Positions 1-8,749 of a stretch of DNA of 39,474 bases are shown in pieces. Under the pieces are notes generated by a model. The model did not search any database. It was not told the DNA's origin and saw nothing but the letters and a program-made list of their open reading frames with translations. This DNA is from Deltaproteobacteria bacterium (lineage in GTDB: Bacteria; Myxococcota_A; Polyangia; JAAYKL01). The stretch's first letter is position 1. Every line of letters starts with the position of its first letter. The DNA lies in contig JAFGQN010000123.1 in assembly GCA_016935665.1 (NCBI GenBank), positions 1 to 39,474 on the forward strand, given 5' to 3'. The position numbers and the translations under genes were made by a program.

Positions 1-717
1 AAGGAAAAGCGGCAGGCCGTCATCAGCCACGCCGTCACCAAAGGCCTCAACCCCGATGTGCCCATGAAAGATTCCGGAGTGGAGTGGATAGGCGAGGTGC
101 CGGTGCATTGGGGGATCACTCGCCTAAAAAACGAATGCATCAATATTGTGGATTGCCTTCATTCAACGCCTGACTATACCGACGATGGTCGGTATCCAGC
201 CATCCGCACAGCAGATATTTCATCTGGCAAATTAGATGTCGACAATGCGAGAAAAGTAACCGCTGCGACCTATAGAGAACGTAACATACGTTTGGTTCCG
301 GCTCATGGAGACATTATTTACTCACGAGAAGGAGAGCGATTTGGATTGGGGGCCACAGTCCCGGAAGGTGCGAATGTATGTCTTGGACAGAGAGTGATGT
401 TGTTTCGAGCCAAGGAAACTCCCGGTTTTTTAATGTGGGCATTAAATGCTGAATCCACGTACCGACAAGCACAGCAAGATGTTATTGGTTCGACATCTCC
501 ACATGTGAACGTTGAAACAATTAAGAATTTTTGTTTTGCATGGCCTCCCATGGAAGAGCGAGAACAAATTGCAGCTTGGATTTCAACAATGTCAGATAAA
601 CTTGAAAAAAAAATTAACACGGCGCCTTTGGGGGCCAGGCTGGACGACGCGATTGCGCTTTGGGGGGAGGCGGATGAATACGAGGAATCTGATGAGTACG
701 AAGACACAACGGTGTAA
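1..717 (+). CDS. hsdS: Type I restriction-modification specificity subunit (HsdS), 5' end outside window, 3' end rearranged
   Basis: HsdS gives a type I restriction-modification complex its DNA target through two target-recognition domains separated by conserved helices. The reading frame is open from base 1 and begins in the middle of the protein, in the typical central helix (KRQAVISHAVTKGL, then KDSGVEWIGEVPVHW), which introduces the second recognition domain. The second domain runs to about base 600 and ends in the usual PPMEEREQIAAW stretch. The normal closing helix is then missing: after LEKKI (about base 615) the sequence switches to unrelated protein ending in an acidic tail and a TAA at 715-717. 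A GTG at 58 opens a shorter frame but lies within the conserved helix, so it is not the true start. The gene is probably non-functional or altered at its 3' end. No hsdM or hsdR is visible. Confidence 0.8.
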   Translation, partial: KEKRQAVISHAVTKGLNPDVPMKDSGVEWIGEVPVHWGITRLKNECINIVDCLHSTPDYTDDGRYPAIRTADISSGKLDVDNARKVTAATYRERNIRLVPAHGDIIYSREGERFGLGATVPEGANVCLGQRVMLFRAKETPGFLMWALNAESTYRQAQQDVIGSTSPHVNVETIKNFCFAWPPMEEREQIAAWISTMSDKLEKKINTAPLGARLDDAIALWGEADEYEESDEYEDTTV

Positions 718-1159
718 CCGTTTTCACCATCGTGGTTTCATGAGGCCAATGTTTTTGTGAAAGATGGAATTGTTCAATCGGTGGCGTATTTTTCCGACAA
801 ATCCGACCCCAATCGGGATTTGGCGTTTGTGATGAATGAATATTCAGAGGGACAGGAATGGAACGCGCTGACATCCGGTTCTTTGTACCAGCGGGAAGAC
901 AGGGCTCGGCGTCTTTGGTGCAGTGCGATGACTGCAATTGGCGTGGGTCTTTGTGCTTTTCTGGATTCAGAAAAGCGGGATGAGGGGGAAGACCAAGCTG
1001 TTTTTCAATGCGCCCAAATCATTGTCCCCGCGCCAATCGAATCGCTTATCTGCGGTTGCTACCCGAACATGGTCGCTCAAGCGATTGAATGTTTTGCCAA
1101 TTATTGCTACAACGCCTGAGAGTAGTCGACTCATAGTGCAAATGTTGGAGAAAATATGA
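625..1159 (+). pseudogene. Decayed gene fused to the end of hsdS (in-frame stop plus probable frameshift)
   Basis: From about base 625 the hsdS frame continues into protein of a different character (LGARLDDAIALWGEADE). After the TAA at 715-717 the same frame resumes at once with compatible sequence (FVKDGIVQSVAYFSD), down to about base 930. Beyond that, this frame becomes cysteine-rich and unnatural, while the +1 frame reads more like protein (KLFFNAPKSLSPRQSNRL). It ends at the TGA at 1157-1159, which overlaps the next gene's ATG by four bases (ATGA), as in a translationally coupled operon. The simplest reading is one ancestral gene broken by a stop and a frameshift, with its 5' end joined to hsdS by recombination. 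The family is not recognised; the LG..LDDAIALWGE opening vaguely resembles small BamE-type modules. Sequencing error is an alternative for the frameshift. Confidence 0.5.
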
Positions 1160-1626
1160 AAGTTGTTCTTTTTGTTGTGAGTATGTTTTTTCTTTTTGGA
1201 TGCGGTCAATATCAAGGTACACTCCTTAGTCCGGAATCACCTCGCATTTTTAACGGTTGTGCATCGGATTCTGTCGTTGATAAGAGAGAGCGAAGCTACA
1301 ATGCATTAATGGCATCACTGGCACATGATGGCTGGGTAGTTCGGTCATCCAATCGTGATTTGAGCATTATTAGTGCGCGAATGTGTAAGGAGGGATATCG
1401 TAGAGGAGATATGCTCAAAAAGCCGGCAGAAAAATGTTTGGATATGAATTTTGAAGTAAGCATTTCAGGAAACATTGCCGCATACAATCCCCGCAAAAGA
1501 AGATTCTATAAACCAATAGAGTTTTACGTTAAAGGGTGGATAGTTGATTTAGAGTCAGTGTTTAGTAAAATTCGTTGCTTCAGCAACGAAGAATTGAGCC
1601 GATGGAGTGTTCGATCTCTTCGATAG
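1156..1626 (+). CDS. Small hypothetical lipoprotein
   Basis: A 156-residue protein with a short type II signal peptide: basic start, hydrophobic core and the lipobox FLFGC with the lipidated cysteine near residue 16. The mature part is soluble-looking with four further cysteines (C35, C79, C95 and one near the C-terminus), and no repeats or catalytic motif was recognised. A ribosome-binding site (TTGGAG) lies just upstream, and the ATG overlaps the stop of the preceding decayed frame by four bases, suggesting it was once coupled to that gene. A perfect 8-base inverted repeat with a 4-base loop lies inside the coding region near the 3' end (1571-1590). Function unknown. Confidence 0.65.
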   Translation: MKVVLFVVSMFFLFGCGQYQGTLLSPESPRIFNGCASDSVVDKRERSYNALMASLAHDGWVVRSSNRDLSIISARMCKEGYRRGDMLKKPAEKCLDMNFEVSISGNIAAYNPRKRRFYKPIEFYVKGWIVDLESVFSKIRCFSNEELSRWSVRSLR

Positions 1627-1683
1627 AATTTATTTAGCGTCCAATGTACATACCGTTCTCCTGTTAAGACAGCACCGTAGCGA

Positions 1684-2034
1684 CTACATCTCACAATCGC
1701 CATCCGGGCGTGATAAAGGATCAGGCACTTCTTTATTCTGATATGATTCCGGTTTGCGCTTACTCTGATTGACTTTCACCAGCACAACGATAATTGCCGA
1801 AATTAAACTGAGAACGGCGCCTGCTGCGAAAAACAGTGCGAGCATGGCTTCTCCCAATCCGCCAAAGGGACCGCTGCCGTTTCGTGCAGCCACAAGCAGT
1901 GCCACAGTGCAGCCTCCAAAAATGGCGCATGGAACGAATGACCATCGTTTTCGGTTTGCTTTTGACAGGAGCACGGTGGCCACCACGGGGATGATGCAGG
2001 CCAGAAATAAAAGGAAAAAGCCGGTTGAACTCAT
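1684..2034 (-). CDS. Small hypothetical inner-membrane protein
   Basis: A 116-residue protein with three predicted membrane segments: an N-terminal one (FFLLFLACIIPVVATVLL), a short middle one (VPCAIFGGCTVALLVAA) and a third (MLALFFAAGAVLSLISAIIVVLV). A charged cytoplasmic tail rich in Lys, Glu and Asp follows. The start at 2034 is preferred over an in-frame ATG at 2052 because AAAGGA lies seven bases upstream of it. The gene stands alone on the minus strand between two plus-strand lipoprotein genes. It belongs to no family I recognise. Confidence 0.55.
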   Translation of the reverse strand: MSSTGFFLLFLACIIPVVATVLLSKANRKRWSFVPCAIFGGCTVALLVAARNGSGPFGGLGEAMLALFFAAGAVLSLISAIIVVLVKVNQSKRKPESYQNKEVPDPLSRPDGDCEM

Positions 2035-2135
2035 ACGGTGTCCTTTATTCAATGAACATTATGTTCAAAACCGGTAATATGTCTTTTGCAGGGATTTGTC
2101 TCCTTGTGTTTTTTCTTAAAGTAATGGGTTATAAA

Positions 2136-3491
2136 ATGAAGAACTGTTGGCTTTTCTTTTCTATTATCTGTTTGGGAAACGGCTGTTTTTTGAATGGGTG
2201 TGACTACAACGGGGAGCATTCGAAGCCGTTTTGCACCGATGAGCAGGACTTCTATGTTGGCGATGTGCACATTACCGCCAACACCGAGTTGGAAAAACTG
2301 GCGTCCTGTCGTTCTATTGAAGGGTCTCTCGATATTAGGTGTGAACGATGCGATGACTTGTCACCGCTAAAAAATCTGGCGCACGTGACGGACCGTTTGA
2401 GGATCGCCAGATGTCCCATGCTCACATCTCTGGCGCCTCTGGAAAATGTGAGCGGATATGTGGAGGATATATCGATTTTCGACAATGACGGACTGATTGA
2501 CTTGTCCGGGCTGCAGAATATCCAGGCCACGAGTCGATTGTTGATTGGGGACAATGCGCAATTGGAGAGTCTGCATGGCCTAGAAGGTCTGACGGAAATT
2601 GAGGGGGGCATAGACATTGAGCGGAATTCGAGTTTGACGAGTATACGTGCACTGAAAAATGTCCGGGGTTATTTAACAGACAATATTCACATTGAAGGTA
2701 ATGATGTCCTCGATAGTTGTTCAGGATTGGAAGGTATTCACGGTACGGATAGCGGGCTGATAGTCACAGACAATCATCGGCTGAGGAATTTGGTTGGACT
2801 CAGTGGCCTGGAACGTGTGAGAACATTGCACGTTGGTCGAAGCGAATCTCTAACGGAACTTACTGGATTGTCCGCGTTGCGGAAAATTGAGTATCTGAAT
2901 CTGCGGCGGACCAACATAGAGAATCTGGATGGCCTCTGTGCGCTTGAAGAGTTGACGAATCTAAATTTAGACGAAAATCCTGTCCTTGAAAATATTGACG
3001 CTGCATCGATTATGGCGGACTATGCTTCCGAAATCTACATTTCCGATTGCCCTCGACTGACCGAGCTGCCACCGTTTTCGAATACCATTTCCATTAAATG
3101 GCTCTTCCTGAGTCAGTTGAAAATAGAAAACCTGAACGCTTTTGAAAATCTGATGTTCGTCGACAGTTTGAGGCTAATTGAGCTTCCCCACTTGATCACA
3201 TTGTCGGGACTGGAAAATTTGGTGCATATTGATACGGATTTGAACATCGAAAACAATACAGCGTTGGAAGATATCTCCGCGCTGTTGGGAACGCGGCCAA
3301 ATGAACAGAATCTGGAGATGTCCAGCAATGTCTATATATTGGAGAATCCACTTCTTCCTACATGCGATGCAATAGCCGTCGGTGAGCTAATGGAAAAGTC
3401 TCGGCAGAATCGTAAATGTGTTGAGGGAAATCAAAGGGATGACTGCCCCGAATATATCTGTGAATTCTTAATGGAAGACGACTATGAATAG
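2136..3491 (+). CDS. Leucine-rich-repeat (receptor L-domain-like) lipoprotein
   Basis: A 451-residue predicted lipoprotein. The start at 2136 is chosen because the following residues form a clean type II signal peptide ending in the lipobox LNGC (cysteine 22); the frame is open further upstream but only yields extra hydrophobic sequence. No strong ribosome-binding site is visible. The body is a chain of irregular leucine-rich repeats of about 22-25 residues of the form L..LxGLxxLxxIxxxLxIxxNxxL (for example LESLHGLEGLTEIEGGIDIE), resembling receptor L-domain repeats. These make a curved beta-solenoid used for binding proteins or sugars. The C-terminal part has a few cysteines (CDA, KCVEG, DCPEYIC) that may cap the solenoid. 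Likely an outer-membrane-anchored binding protein; the ligand is unknown. Confidence 0.75.
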   Translation: MKNCWLFFSIICLGNGCFLNGCDYNGEHSKPFCTDEQDFYVGDVHITANTELEKLASCRSIEGSLDIRCERCDDLSPLKNLAHVTDRLRIARCPMLTSLAPLENVSGYVEDISIFDNDGLIDLSGLQNIQATSRLLIGDNAQLESLHGLEGLTEIEGGIDIERNSSLTSIRALKNVRGYLTDNIHIEGNDVLDSCSGLEGIHGTDSGLIVTDNHRLRNLVGLSGLERVRTLHVGRSESLTELTGLSALRKIEYLNLRRTNIENLDGLCALEELTNLNLDENPVLENIDAASIMADYASEIYISDCPRLTELPPFSNTISIKWLFLSQLKIENLNAFENLMFVDSLRLIELPHLITLSGLENLVHIDTDLNIENNTALEDISALLGTRPNEQNLEMSSNVYILENPLLPTCDAIAVGELMEKSRQNRKCVEGNQRDDCPEYICEFLMEDDYE

Positions 3492-3705
3492 CCGGGATAT
3501 ATGAGAAACGGTTTTTTCATCCCTGAGCATTGATTTCTATTTTTTTTTATACGTGTCAATCGCTCGAAAAGTTGTGGCTTTCCCACCTGCTCTCACGATT
3601 GTTGAGCTGGTTTGAATTTCACAACACACTCCTTATATGGCAGATTATTTTTCAGAATGTGGGGTTGTGTCAACGTTGTCACTGTTGAAGCTAAGGATAT
3701 GATGT

Positions 3706-5832
3706 ATGCGTTTTACCTTATTGTTAAGAGTCGTTTATTTTCTTCTTTTTATTTCATTATTACAGGGCAGCTGGGGGTGCAAATCTTCGGCAAAAAACAG
3801 CGGTACTGCAGCAGATACCCACACGGGTACAGATGCTGACACACATTCAGATACCGACACGGGAACGGATTCTGACAAGGGCTTTGAAAAAGTGACCTTG
3901 AAACAGCAGAATGAAACCGTTTTTGCCATGAACAAAATACTGGAATATCACGTGACCATTGACGACGATTTGCTGGCGGACCTGGATGCCAATGGCATTG
4001 AGGAAGAGTATAAAAAGGCCTCGCTTCGGGTGACGGGAGACGGCGTGTCACAGACGTTTGAAGAAGTGGGGATTAGATACAAAGGCGCCGGATCGATAGC
4101 GCCATGCTGGGCGGGCGGCAAGCGGAACTATGATGGCTATTGTGCCCGAATTTCCATGAAATTTAAGTTTAACAAATACGACAAGGATGCGCGGTTTTAT
4201 GGCCTGAAAAAGCTGAACATGCACAGCATGCTTGACGACGCAACCCTGATGCGCGAACCATTAGGCTATAGTCTTTTTGCCGATGCCGGGATTGTCGCGC
4301 CGCGAACGGCGTATGCCAAACTGTATATCAACGGCGAGCTGTCTGGTTTGTATGTGGCGGTGGAAGTCGTCGACGGGCGGTTTACGCATTTTCGGTTTCC
4401 AGAAAGCAAGGACGGCAACCTGTACAAGGAAATATGGCCCAAATCAAATGTGACAGAATCCAGGGCTCTGGAACATTTGGAGACCAATGACGACCCTGAG
4501 GATAATCCGAATGTGTCGGACTTTTTACAATTCAAAGATGCCATTGCAAAAGCAGATGAAAGTAACTTTGAATCTGTGATGAAAGATTGGGTGGACCTGG
4601 ATTTGCTGCTTCGATACGTTGCAGTCGATCGCGCACTTCGTAACTGGGATGGCATTATGGGCTTTTATTCAGCGGATACATCTCACAATTTTTTCTGGTA
4701 TTTTGACAAGGGGGCAACCAATCAGTTTGTTTTGATACCATGGGATATGGACAACACCATGGGCGAGTTTGATTTGCTGATGGATCCAAAGGGGTGGTGC
4801 GGTGCTGTTCCCGTGCCAGACTGGAATATGGTGCCTCTCAACTGTGATGAACGCGCCACGTGCATGAGCGTGGAGGTGGGCATGACTCCGCCAAGATGCG
4901 ACCATTTGATTGATATGCTGGCATTGACACAATGGGACGCGTTTACTGAAATTGGGGATGCGCTGCTGAATGATGTGCTTTCCTACGATAGTATGAACGA
5001 CAAAATTTCAAGGTGGTCCGCGCGGATTGAGGATGCTGTTGACGAAGATCCCATGATGGACGTGGATGATTGGAAAAAAGAACTCGATGCGTTTCGCAAC
5101 ATACTTTTAGACGCGATTTTTGGATTTAAGGAACATTTGGACGAGGGGCTCATAGACGAAGTCAATCCCACGCCGCGCGACGAGTTGGAACTGGTGAAAA
5201 AGATTACTGTTGGAGAACTGCGAACGGATATTGTGAACGGTTTTGAATTTGACAGTGAAGATACTGATGAGTGGACCAAAGCGTTGGACGGGTGGGTATT
5301 GGGAAGCGCGGATTCGCGCACGACAATCAGCCATTCGGTGAATACAACGTCTCCGATAACTGGAACTGCCGACCTTAAGTTGACTGCAGATTTTGTATCG
5401 ACCAATGGCGCGTGGAGTGAATGGGCACACTTTCAGTTGAACGCGCCGAAAGAAACCGACATTAGCGGATATCGATACCTGTGGTTCAGTGCCGCGTCCG
5501 AGACGGCGGCCACAATGCGGATAGTGTTTCGCAGTCCGGCGTATCGCGATTATGGCAATATCTACGAGATGTTCTCCCATGATTATGATTTGAGCGCGAC
5601 GCCGACATTTTATTATATTGACTTAAAAAAAGTGTCCTATCCCAAATGGGCCAAAGACGCCTGGAAAGATGGCGAAGGATGGCCGCCGCCGGATAACGAA
5701 GCGCGGAAGAATGTTCTATCTCATTTTACCGGATTGGAGATTCAGTTAATGCCTACCGTGGACACCTCCGGCGAAATGCCGGCAGACACCGAGCTGATGA
5801 CTGTTTCGTTGGATAACATTTATTTCGAATAG
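3706..5832 (+). CDS. CotH-kinase-like lipoprotein with C-terminal jelly-roll-type domain
   Basis: A 708-residue lipoprotein. The signal peptide ends in GSWGC (cysteine 25) and is followed by an Asp/Thr-rich spacer at residues 33-58. Residues about 70-500 match the CotH family, whose characterised spore-coat members are atypical protein kinases. Visible CotH hallmarks are GIRYKGAGS (122-130), KFNKYD, the LMREPLGYSLFADAG segment (181-195), VDRALRNWDG (307-316, the probable catalytic-loop equivalent) and LIPWDMDNTMG (343-353, the probable metal-binding segment). Residues about 515-708 look like a beta-sandwich binding domain (a carbohydrate-binding or galactose-binding-like fold), judged only from strand pattern. 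The start is supported by AAGGA eight bases upstream. Kinase activity is not established for such surface-anchored versions. The spacer and context suggest a surface or extracellular role. Confidence 0.8.
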   Translation: MRFTLLLRVVYFLLFISLLQGSWGCKSSAKNSGTAADTHTGTDADTHSDTDTGTDSDKGFEKVTLKQQNETVFAMNKILEYHVTIDDDLLADLDANGIEEEYKKASLRVTGDGVSQTFEEVGIRYKGAGSIAPCWAGGKRNYDGYCARISMKFKFNKYDKDARFYGLKKLNMHSMLDDATLMREPLGYSLFADAGIVAPRTAYAKLYINGELSGLYVAVEVVDGRFTHFRFPESKDGNLYKEIWPKSNVTESRALEHLETNDDPEDNPNVSDFLQFKDAIAKADESNFESVMKDWVDLDLLLRYVAVDRALRNWDGIMGFYSADTSHNFFWYFDKGATNQFVLIPWDMDNTMGEFDLLMDPKGWCGAVPVPDWNMVPLNCDERATCMSVEVGMTPPRCDHLIDMLALTQWDAFTEIGDALLNDVLSYDSMNDKISRWSARIEDAVDEDPMMDVDDWKKELDAFRNILLDAIFGFKEHLDEGLIDEVNPTPRDELELVKKITVGELRTDIVNGFEFDSEDTDEWTKALDGWVLGSADSRTTISHSVNTTSPITGTADLKLTADFVSTNGAWSEWAHFQLNAPKETDISGYRYLWFSAASETAATMRIVFRSPAYRDYGNIYEMFSHDYDLSATPTFYYIDLKKVSYPKWAKDAWKDGEGWPPPDNEARKNVLSHFTGLEIQLMPTVDTSGEMPADTELMTVSLDNIYFE

Positions 5833-6074
5833 AAATTTTACTGCCTCATTTGATTTTAGGGTCGTCAGCCCCACTTGGGACACTGATTCAAGTGTCTTTC
5901 AACTGGAAGGTACAGCGCGACGGGGAGCCTTTTTTTTTCGGGCTTTGAATAATTTGCCCGTTTGCCTTGAGACCTCCGGGCAAGCCTTGGAAATTGTGGT
6001 ATGTTTTTTGGCGTGCCTGTGTTTTGGGTTCCAGAAAAGACATTTACTTTTGTTGCACGGTTGAGGAGTCTGTT

Positions 6075-7664
6075 TTGTCGGACGATAACAATTTTCGAGG
6101 AAGAAACTATCCCCATTCCGATAATCCTGTGTTGAGCCTGGATGAACCATCCGTTTCGTCTCTCCCGATGGCGCCGCCACCTCCGGGGCGCAGCGGACCA
6201 CCGCCGGCCCCCCAAAGACCCCCCGCTCCCCCAACTGCCGGGCAGCTTCGACCCTTGGGGCCACCTCCCACACCGGGGGGGGCCAGAACGGGGCAACATC
6301 ACATTTCGTTGCCGCCGCCGTCGGATGCTACCGGTCAGATTCCCCTGTATGGATTGAAAATATCCGGTGGACTGATTGGGCAAATTTTGGTGGACAACGG
6401 ATTTTTAACGGAGCAGCAGCGGGATTACTGCTTGAAACTGCAAAACCAGTCGGGGAATTTTTTCAGGTTGGGCGAGCTTGCGGTGAAACAGCAGTTTGTG
6501 TCAGAGGAAAACCTCATCCTGTGTTTAAAGGCGCAGCGCGCTTATGTAAAGAAGGTGAAAAAGGAGCAGTCGCGCATGATGAAGCTGCCCGAAGAGGTGG
6601 CCAAGGCGCAGATGGCATCGGAGGCGCGCGGGAAGCAGACCATTCACAAATGGCTGGCGTCGGCGTTGAAGCATGGGGCCAGTGATTTGCACGTGATGGT
6701 GGGGCAACCGTTGGTGCTGCGTCATATGGGAAAGCTGGTACGCTCTAAACAGGCGCCGTTGACGGCGGCGCAAACGGCTGAAGTGCTGGAAGCCGTTTTT
6801 ACCGATGCCGAAAAAGAAACCTTTGCCACCAATCAGAGCATTTTAAAATGCATTCAACTGCGTGAAGGGCGCGCCAGAGTGAACATTTTTCGTCACATGG
6901 GCGGGGTCAATGGCATCTTTCGCCTTATCCCCAATCGCCCGCCTTCGCTGGTGACACTGAGTCTTCCGTCCAAGCTGGCCAAGTTCACCACGTATTCCCA
7001 GGGACTGGTGCTGGTGACCGGCCCCACCGGTTGCGGAAAAACCAGCACCATGGCCGCGCTGGTGGATATTATCAACAGTGAACGGCACAGCCATATCATT
7101 ACGGTGGAACGCCCCGTGGAGTTTATTCACCAGAATGCCTACTCGGTGGTCAGTCAGCGGGAAGTGGGCGTGCACACCGACGGATACGAAAGTGCACTGC
7201 GCGCTGCACTGCGTCAGGATCCCGATGTGATTGTGGTGGGCGAAATGAACGATGTGAATACCGCCCGTCTCGCCATCTCTGCGGCGGAGACGGGGCATCT
7301 GGTGTTTGCCACCCTGCATACCGACAATGCGGTGCGCACCATTAACCGCGTTCTCGATATTTTTCCGCCGGATGAGCAGCAGCAGATTCGCACCATGCTA
7401 TCGGAAAGTCTTCGGGGGGTTATCTGCCAGCGACTGGTGCAACGGCACGGAGAGCCGGGACTGATTCCCGTGATGGAACTGCTGTTCACCACACCGGCCA
7501 TGCGCAATCTTATTCGGGAGAGCAAAGTGTATCAGATGCCCAACGCCATTCATATGAGCAAAGATATTGGGAATCGGACGTTTGCAGATTTTGCGAAAGA
7601 GTTGCTTGAAAAAGGGGACATCAGCGAGGCGGTGTACGAGCAGTTCTGCAGGGAGGAGACCTGA
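6075..7664 (+). CDS. PilT/GspE-type ATPase with N-terminal MshEN-like domain and altered motifs
   Basis: A 529-residue secretion/retraction-type ATPase. A TTG start at 6075 is preferred: GAGGAG lies six bases upstream, and the frame upstream of it looks non-coding. Residues about 31-73 are a proline-rich disordered segment. Residues about 100-160 (LIGQILVDNGFLTEQQRDY) resemble the N-terminal domain of GspE/MshE ATPases. The catalytic core has Walker A GPTGCGKT (316-323), an Asp-box reading TVERPVEF (343-350), Walker B DVIVVGEMND (384-393) and a His-box ATLHTDNA. Compared with PilT, the Asp-box aspartate is Arg346 and the arginine of GEMRD is Asn392. Two bases separate it from the next gene, a canonical PilT, so the two probably act together in type IV pilus retraction as a PilU- or PilT2-like partner. 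Confidence 0.82.
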   Translation: MSDDNNFRGRNYPHSDNPVLSLDEPSVSSLPMAPPPPGRSGPPPAPQRPPAPPTAGQLRPLGPPPTPGGARTGQHHISLPPPSDATGQIPLYGLKISGGLIGQILVDNGFLTEQQRDYCLKLQNQSGNFFRLGELAVKQQFVSEENLILCLKAQRAYVKKVKKEQSRMMKLPEEVAKAQMASEARGKQTIHKWLASALKHGASDLHVMVGQPLVLRHMGKLVRSKQAPLTAAQTAEVLEAVFTDAEKETFATNQSILKCIQLREGRARVNIFRHMGGVNGIFRLIPNRPPSLVTLSLPSKLAKFTTYSQGLVLVTGPTGCGKTSTMAALVDIINSERHSHIITVERPVEFIHQNAYSVVSQREVGVHTDGYESALRAALRQDPDVIVVGEMNDVNTARLAISAAETGHLVFATLHTDNAVRTINRVLDIFPPDEQQQIRTMLSESLRGVICQRLVQRHGEPGLIPVMELLFTTPAMRNLIRESKVYQMPNAIHMSKDIGNRTFADFAKELLEKGDISEAVYEQFCREET

Positions 7665-7666
7665 GC

Positions 7667-8749
7667 ATGGCTGGATTGGACAGTTTACTTACAAAAATGG
7701 TTCAAAGTGGCGCCTCGGATTTGCATTTGAGCAGTGGGGAACCCGTGCGCATGCGCATCGATGGCGAGCTCAAGCGCGTGGCCGACAAGCCGCTGGAATC
7801 AAAACGACTGCAGGCGTTGATGAAAGAGATATGTTTGCCGAGCGCCTGGGAGTATTTTCGGGCCAATAAAGATTTGGACTTCTCGTACGGTCTCAAAGGC
7901 ATCAGCCGCTTCCGCTGCAATTATTTTATGCATGTGCGTGGGCCGGGAGCCGTGTTTCGGCGCATTCCGGAAAACATTGTGCCGCTGGAAAGCCTGGGAC
8001 TGCCGCAATCAGTGTACCAGATAGCCGATATGAAGCGGGGGCTTGTACTGATGACCGGTCCCACCGGCAGTGGTAAATCCACCACTTTGGCCGCATTGAT
8101 TGACCGCATTAATCGGTCCCGCTCACTGCACATTGTCACTATTGAGGACCCCATTGAGTTTGTGCACAAATCCGATCGCTCCGTGATTGTGCAGCGGGAG
8201 GTGGGACAGCACGCACCCACGTTTTCCCGTGCCCTGTTTGACGCGTTAAGTCAGGATCCGGATGTGATTCTGGTGGGGGAGCTGAGGGATACCGAAACCA
8301 TGCAGCTGGCCATTAGCGCGGCGGAAATGGGGATTCTGGTTCTGGGCACGCTGCACACCAACAGCGCATCTAAAACCATCGACCGTCTGGTGGACAGTTT
8401 CCCGGCGGCGCAACGCACCCAGATTCGCGGCATGCTGGCGGAATCGTTGCGGGCGGTGGTGGCGCAACAGCTGCTGAAACGCGTTGACAGACCGGGTCGC
8501 ATTGCCGCCATCGAGGTGTTGCTGGACGGACCGGGACTTCCCAATATCATTCGGGATGGGAACGCAAGCAAACTGATGTCCTACATTGAGGGGGGCAAGG
8601 GTCGGGGAATGCAACTGCTGGATGATGCGTTACTGTCCCTGGTTGCCCGGAATGTGGTATCCAAAGAAGATGCCTATCTGAAAGCGTCTGACAAACACCG
8701 TTTTGTCAAAGCGTTGAAAGCGGAAGGGTATGAAATCGAAGAGATGTGA
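7667..8749 (+). CDS. pilT: Twitching motility ATPase PilT
   Basis: A 360-residue hexameric ATPase that powers retraction of type IV pili at the inner membrane. All motifs are intact: the N-terminal SGASDLHLSSG, Walker A GPTGSGKS (131-138), Asp-box TIEDPIEF (158-165), Walker B with GELRD (204-208) and the His-box GTLHTNSA. Its length matches the family (about 345-375 residues). A strong AGGAG precedes the ATG. It follows the altered PilT-like ATPase with only two bases between and overlaps the following MoxR gene's first possible start, so one transcript is likely. No pilin or pilus assembly genes are in the window. Recognising it as PilT rather than another paralogue rests on motif identity only. 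Confidence 0.87.
   Translation: MAGLDSLLTKMVQSGASDLHLSSGEPVRMRIDGELKRVADKPLESKRLQALMKEICLPSAWEYFRANKDLDFSYGLKGISRFRCNYFMHVRGPGAVFRRIPENIVPLESLGLPQSVYQIADMKRGLVLMTGPTGSGKSTTLAALIDRINRSRSLHIVTIEDPIEFVHKSDRSVIVQREVGQHAPTFSRALFDALSQDPDVILVGELRDTETMQLAISAAEMGILVLGTLHTNSASKTIDRLVDSFPAAQRTQIRGMLAESLRAVVAQQLLKRVDRPGRIAAIEVLLDGPGLPNIIRDGNASKLMSYIEGGKGRGMQLLDDALLSLVARNVVSKEDAYLKASDKHRFVKALKAEGYEIEEM

Noticed and set aside
3494-3523. Possible terminator after the leucine-rich-repeat gene (GGGAT ... ATCCC with an A/T stem inside).
   Set aside because: The arms overlap each other and the stem depends on a wobble pair and many A-T pairs; not convincing.
3612-3839. A 75-residue plus-strand frame overlapping the start of the CotH-like gene.
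   Set aside because: It runs through the CotH-like signal peptide in another frame and has no ribosome-binding site or sensible composition.
5919-5960. Hairpin-like CGGGC ... GCCCG and a T-run after the CotH-like gene.
   Set aside because: Five-base stem with a 12-base loop and the T-run on the wrong side of it; not reported as a terminator.
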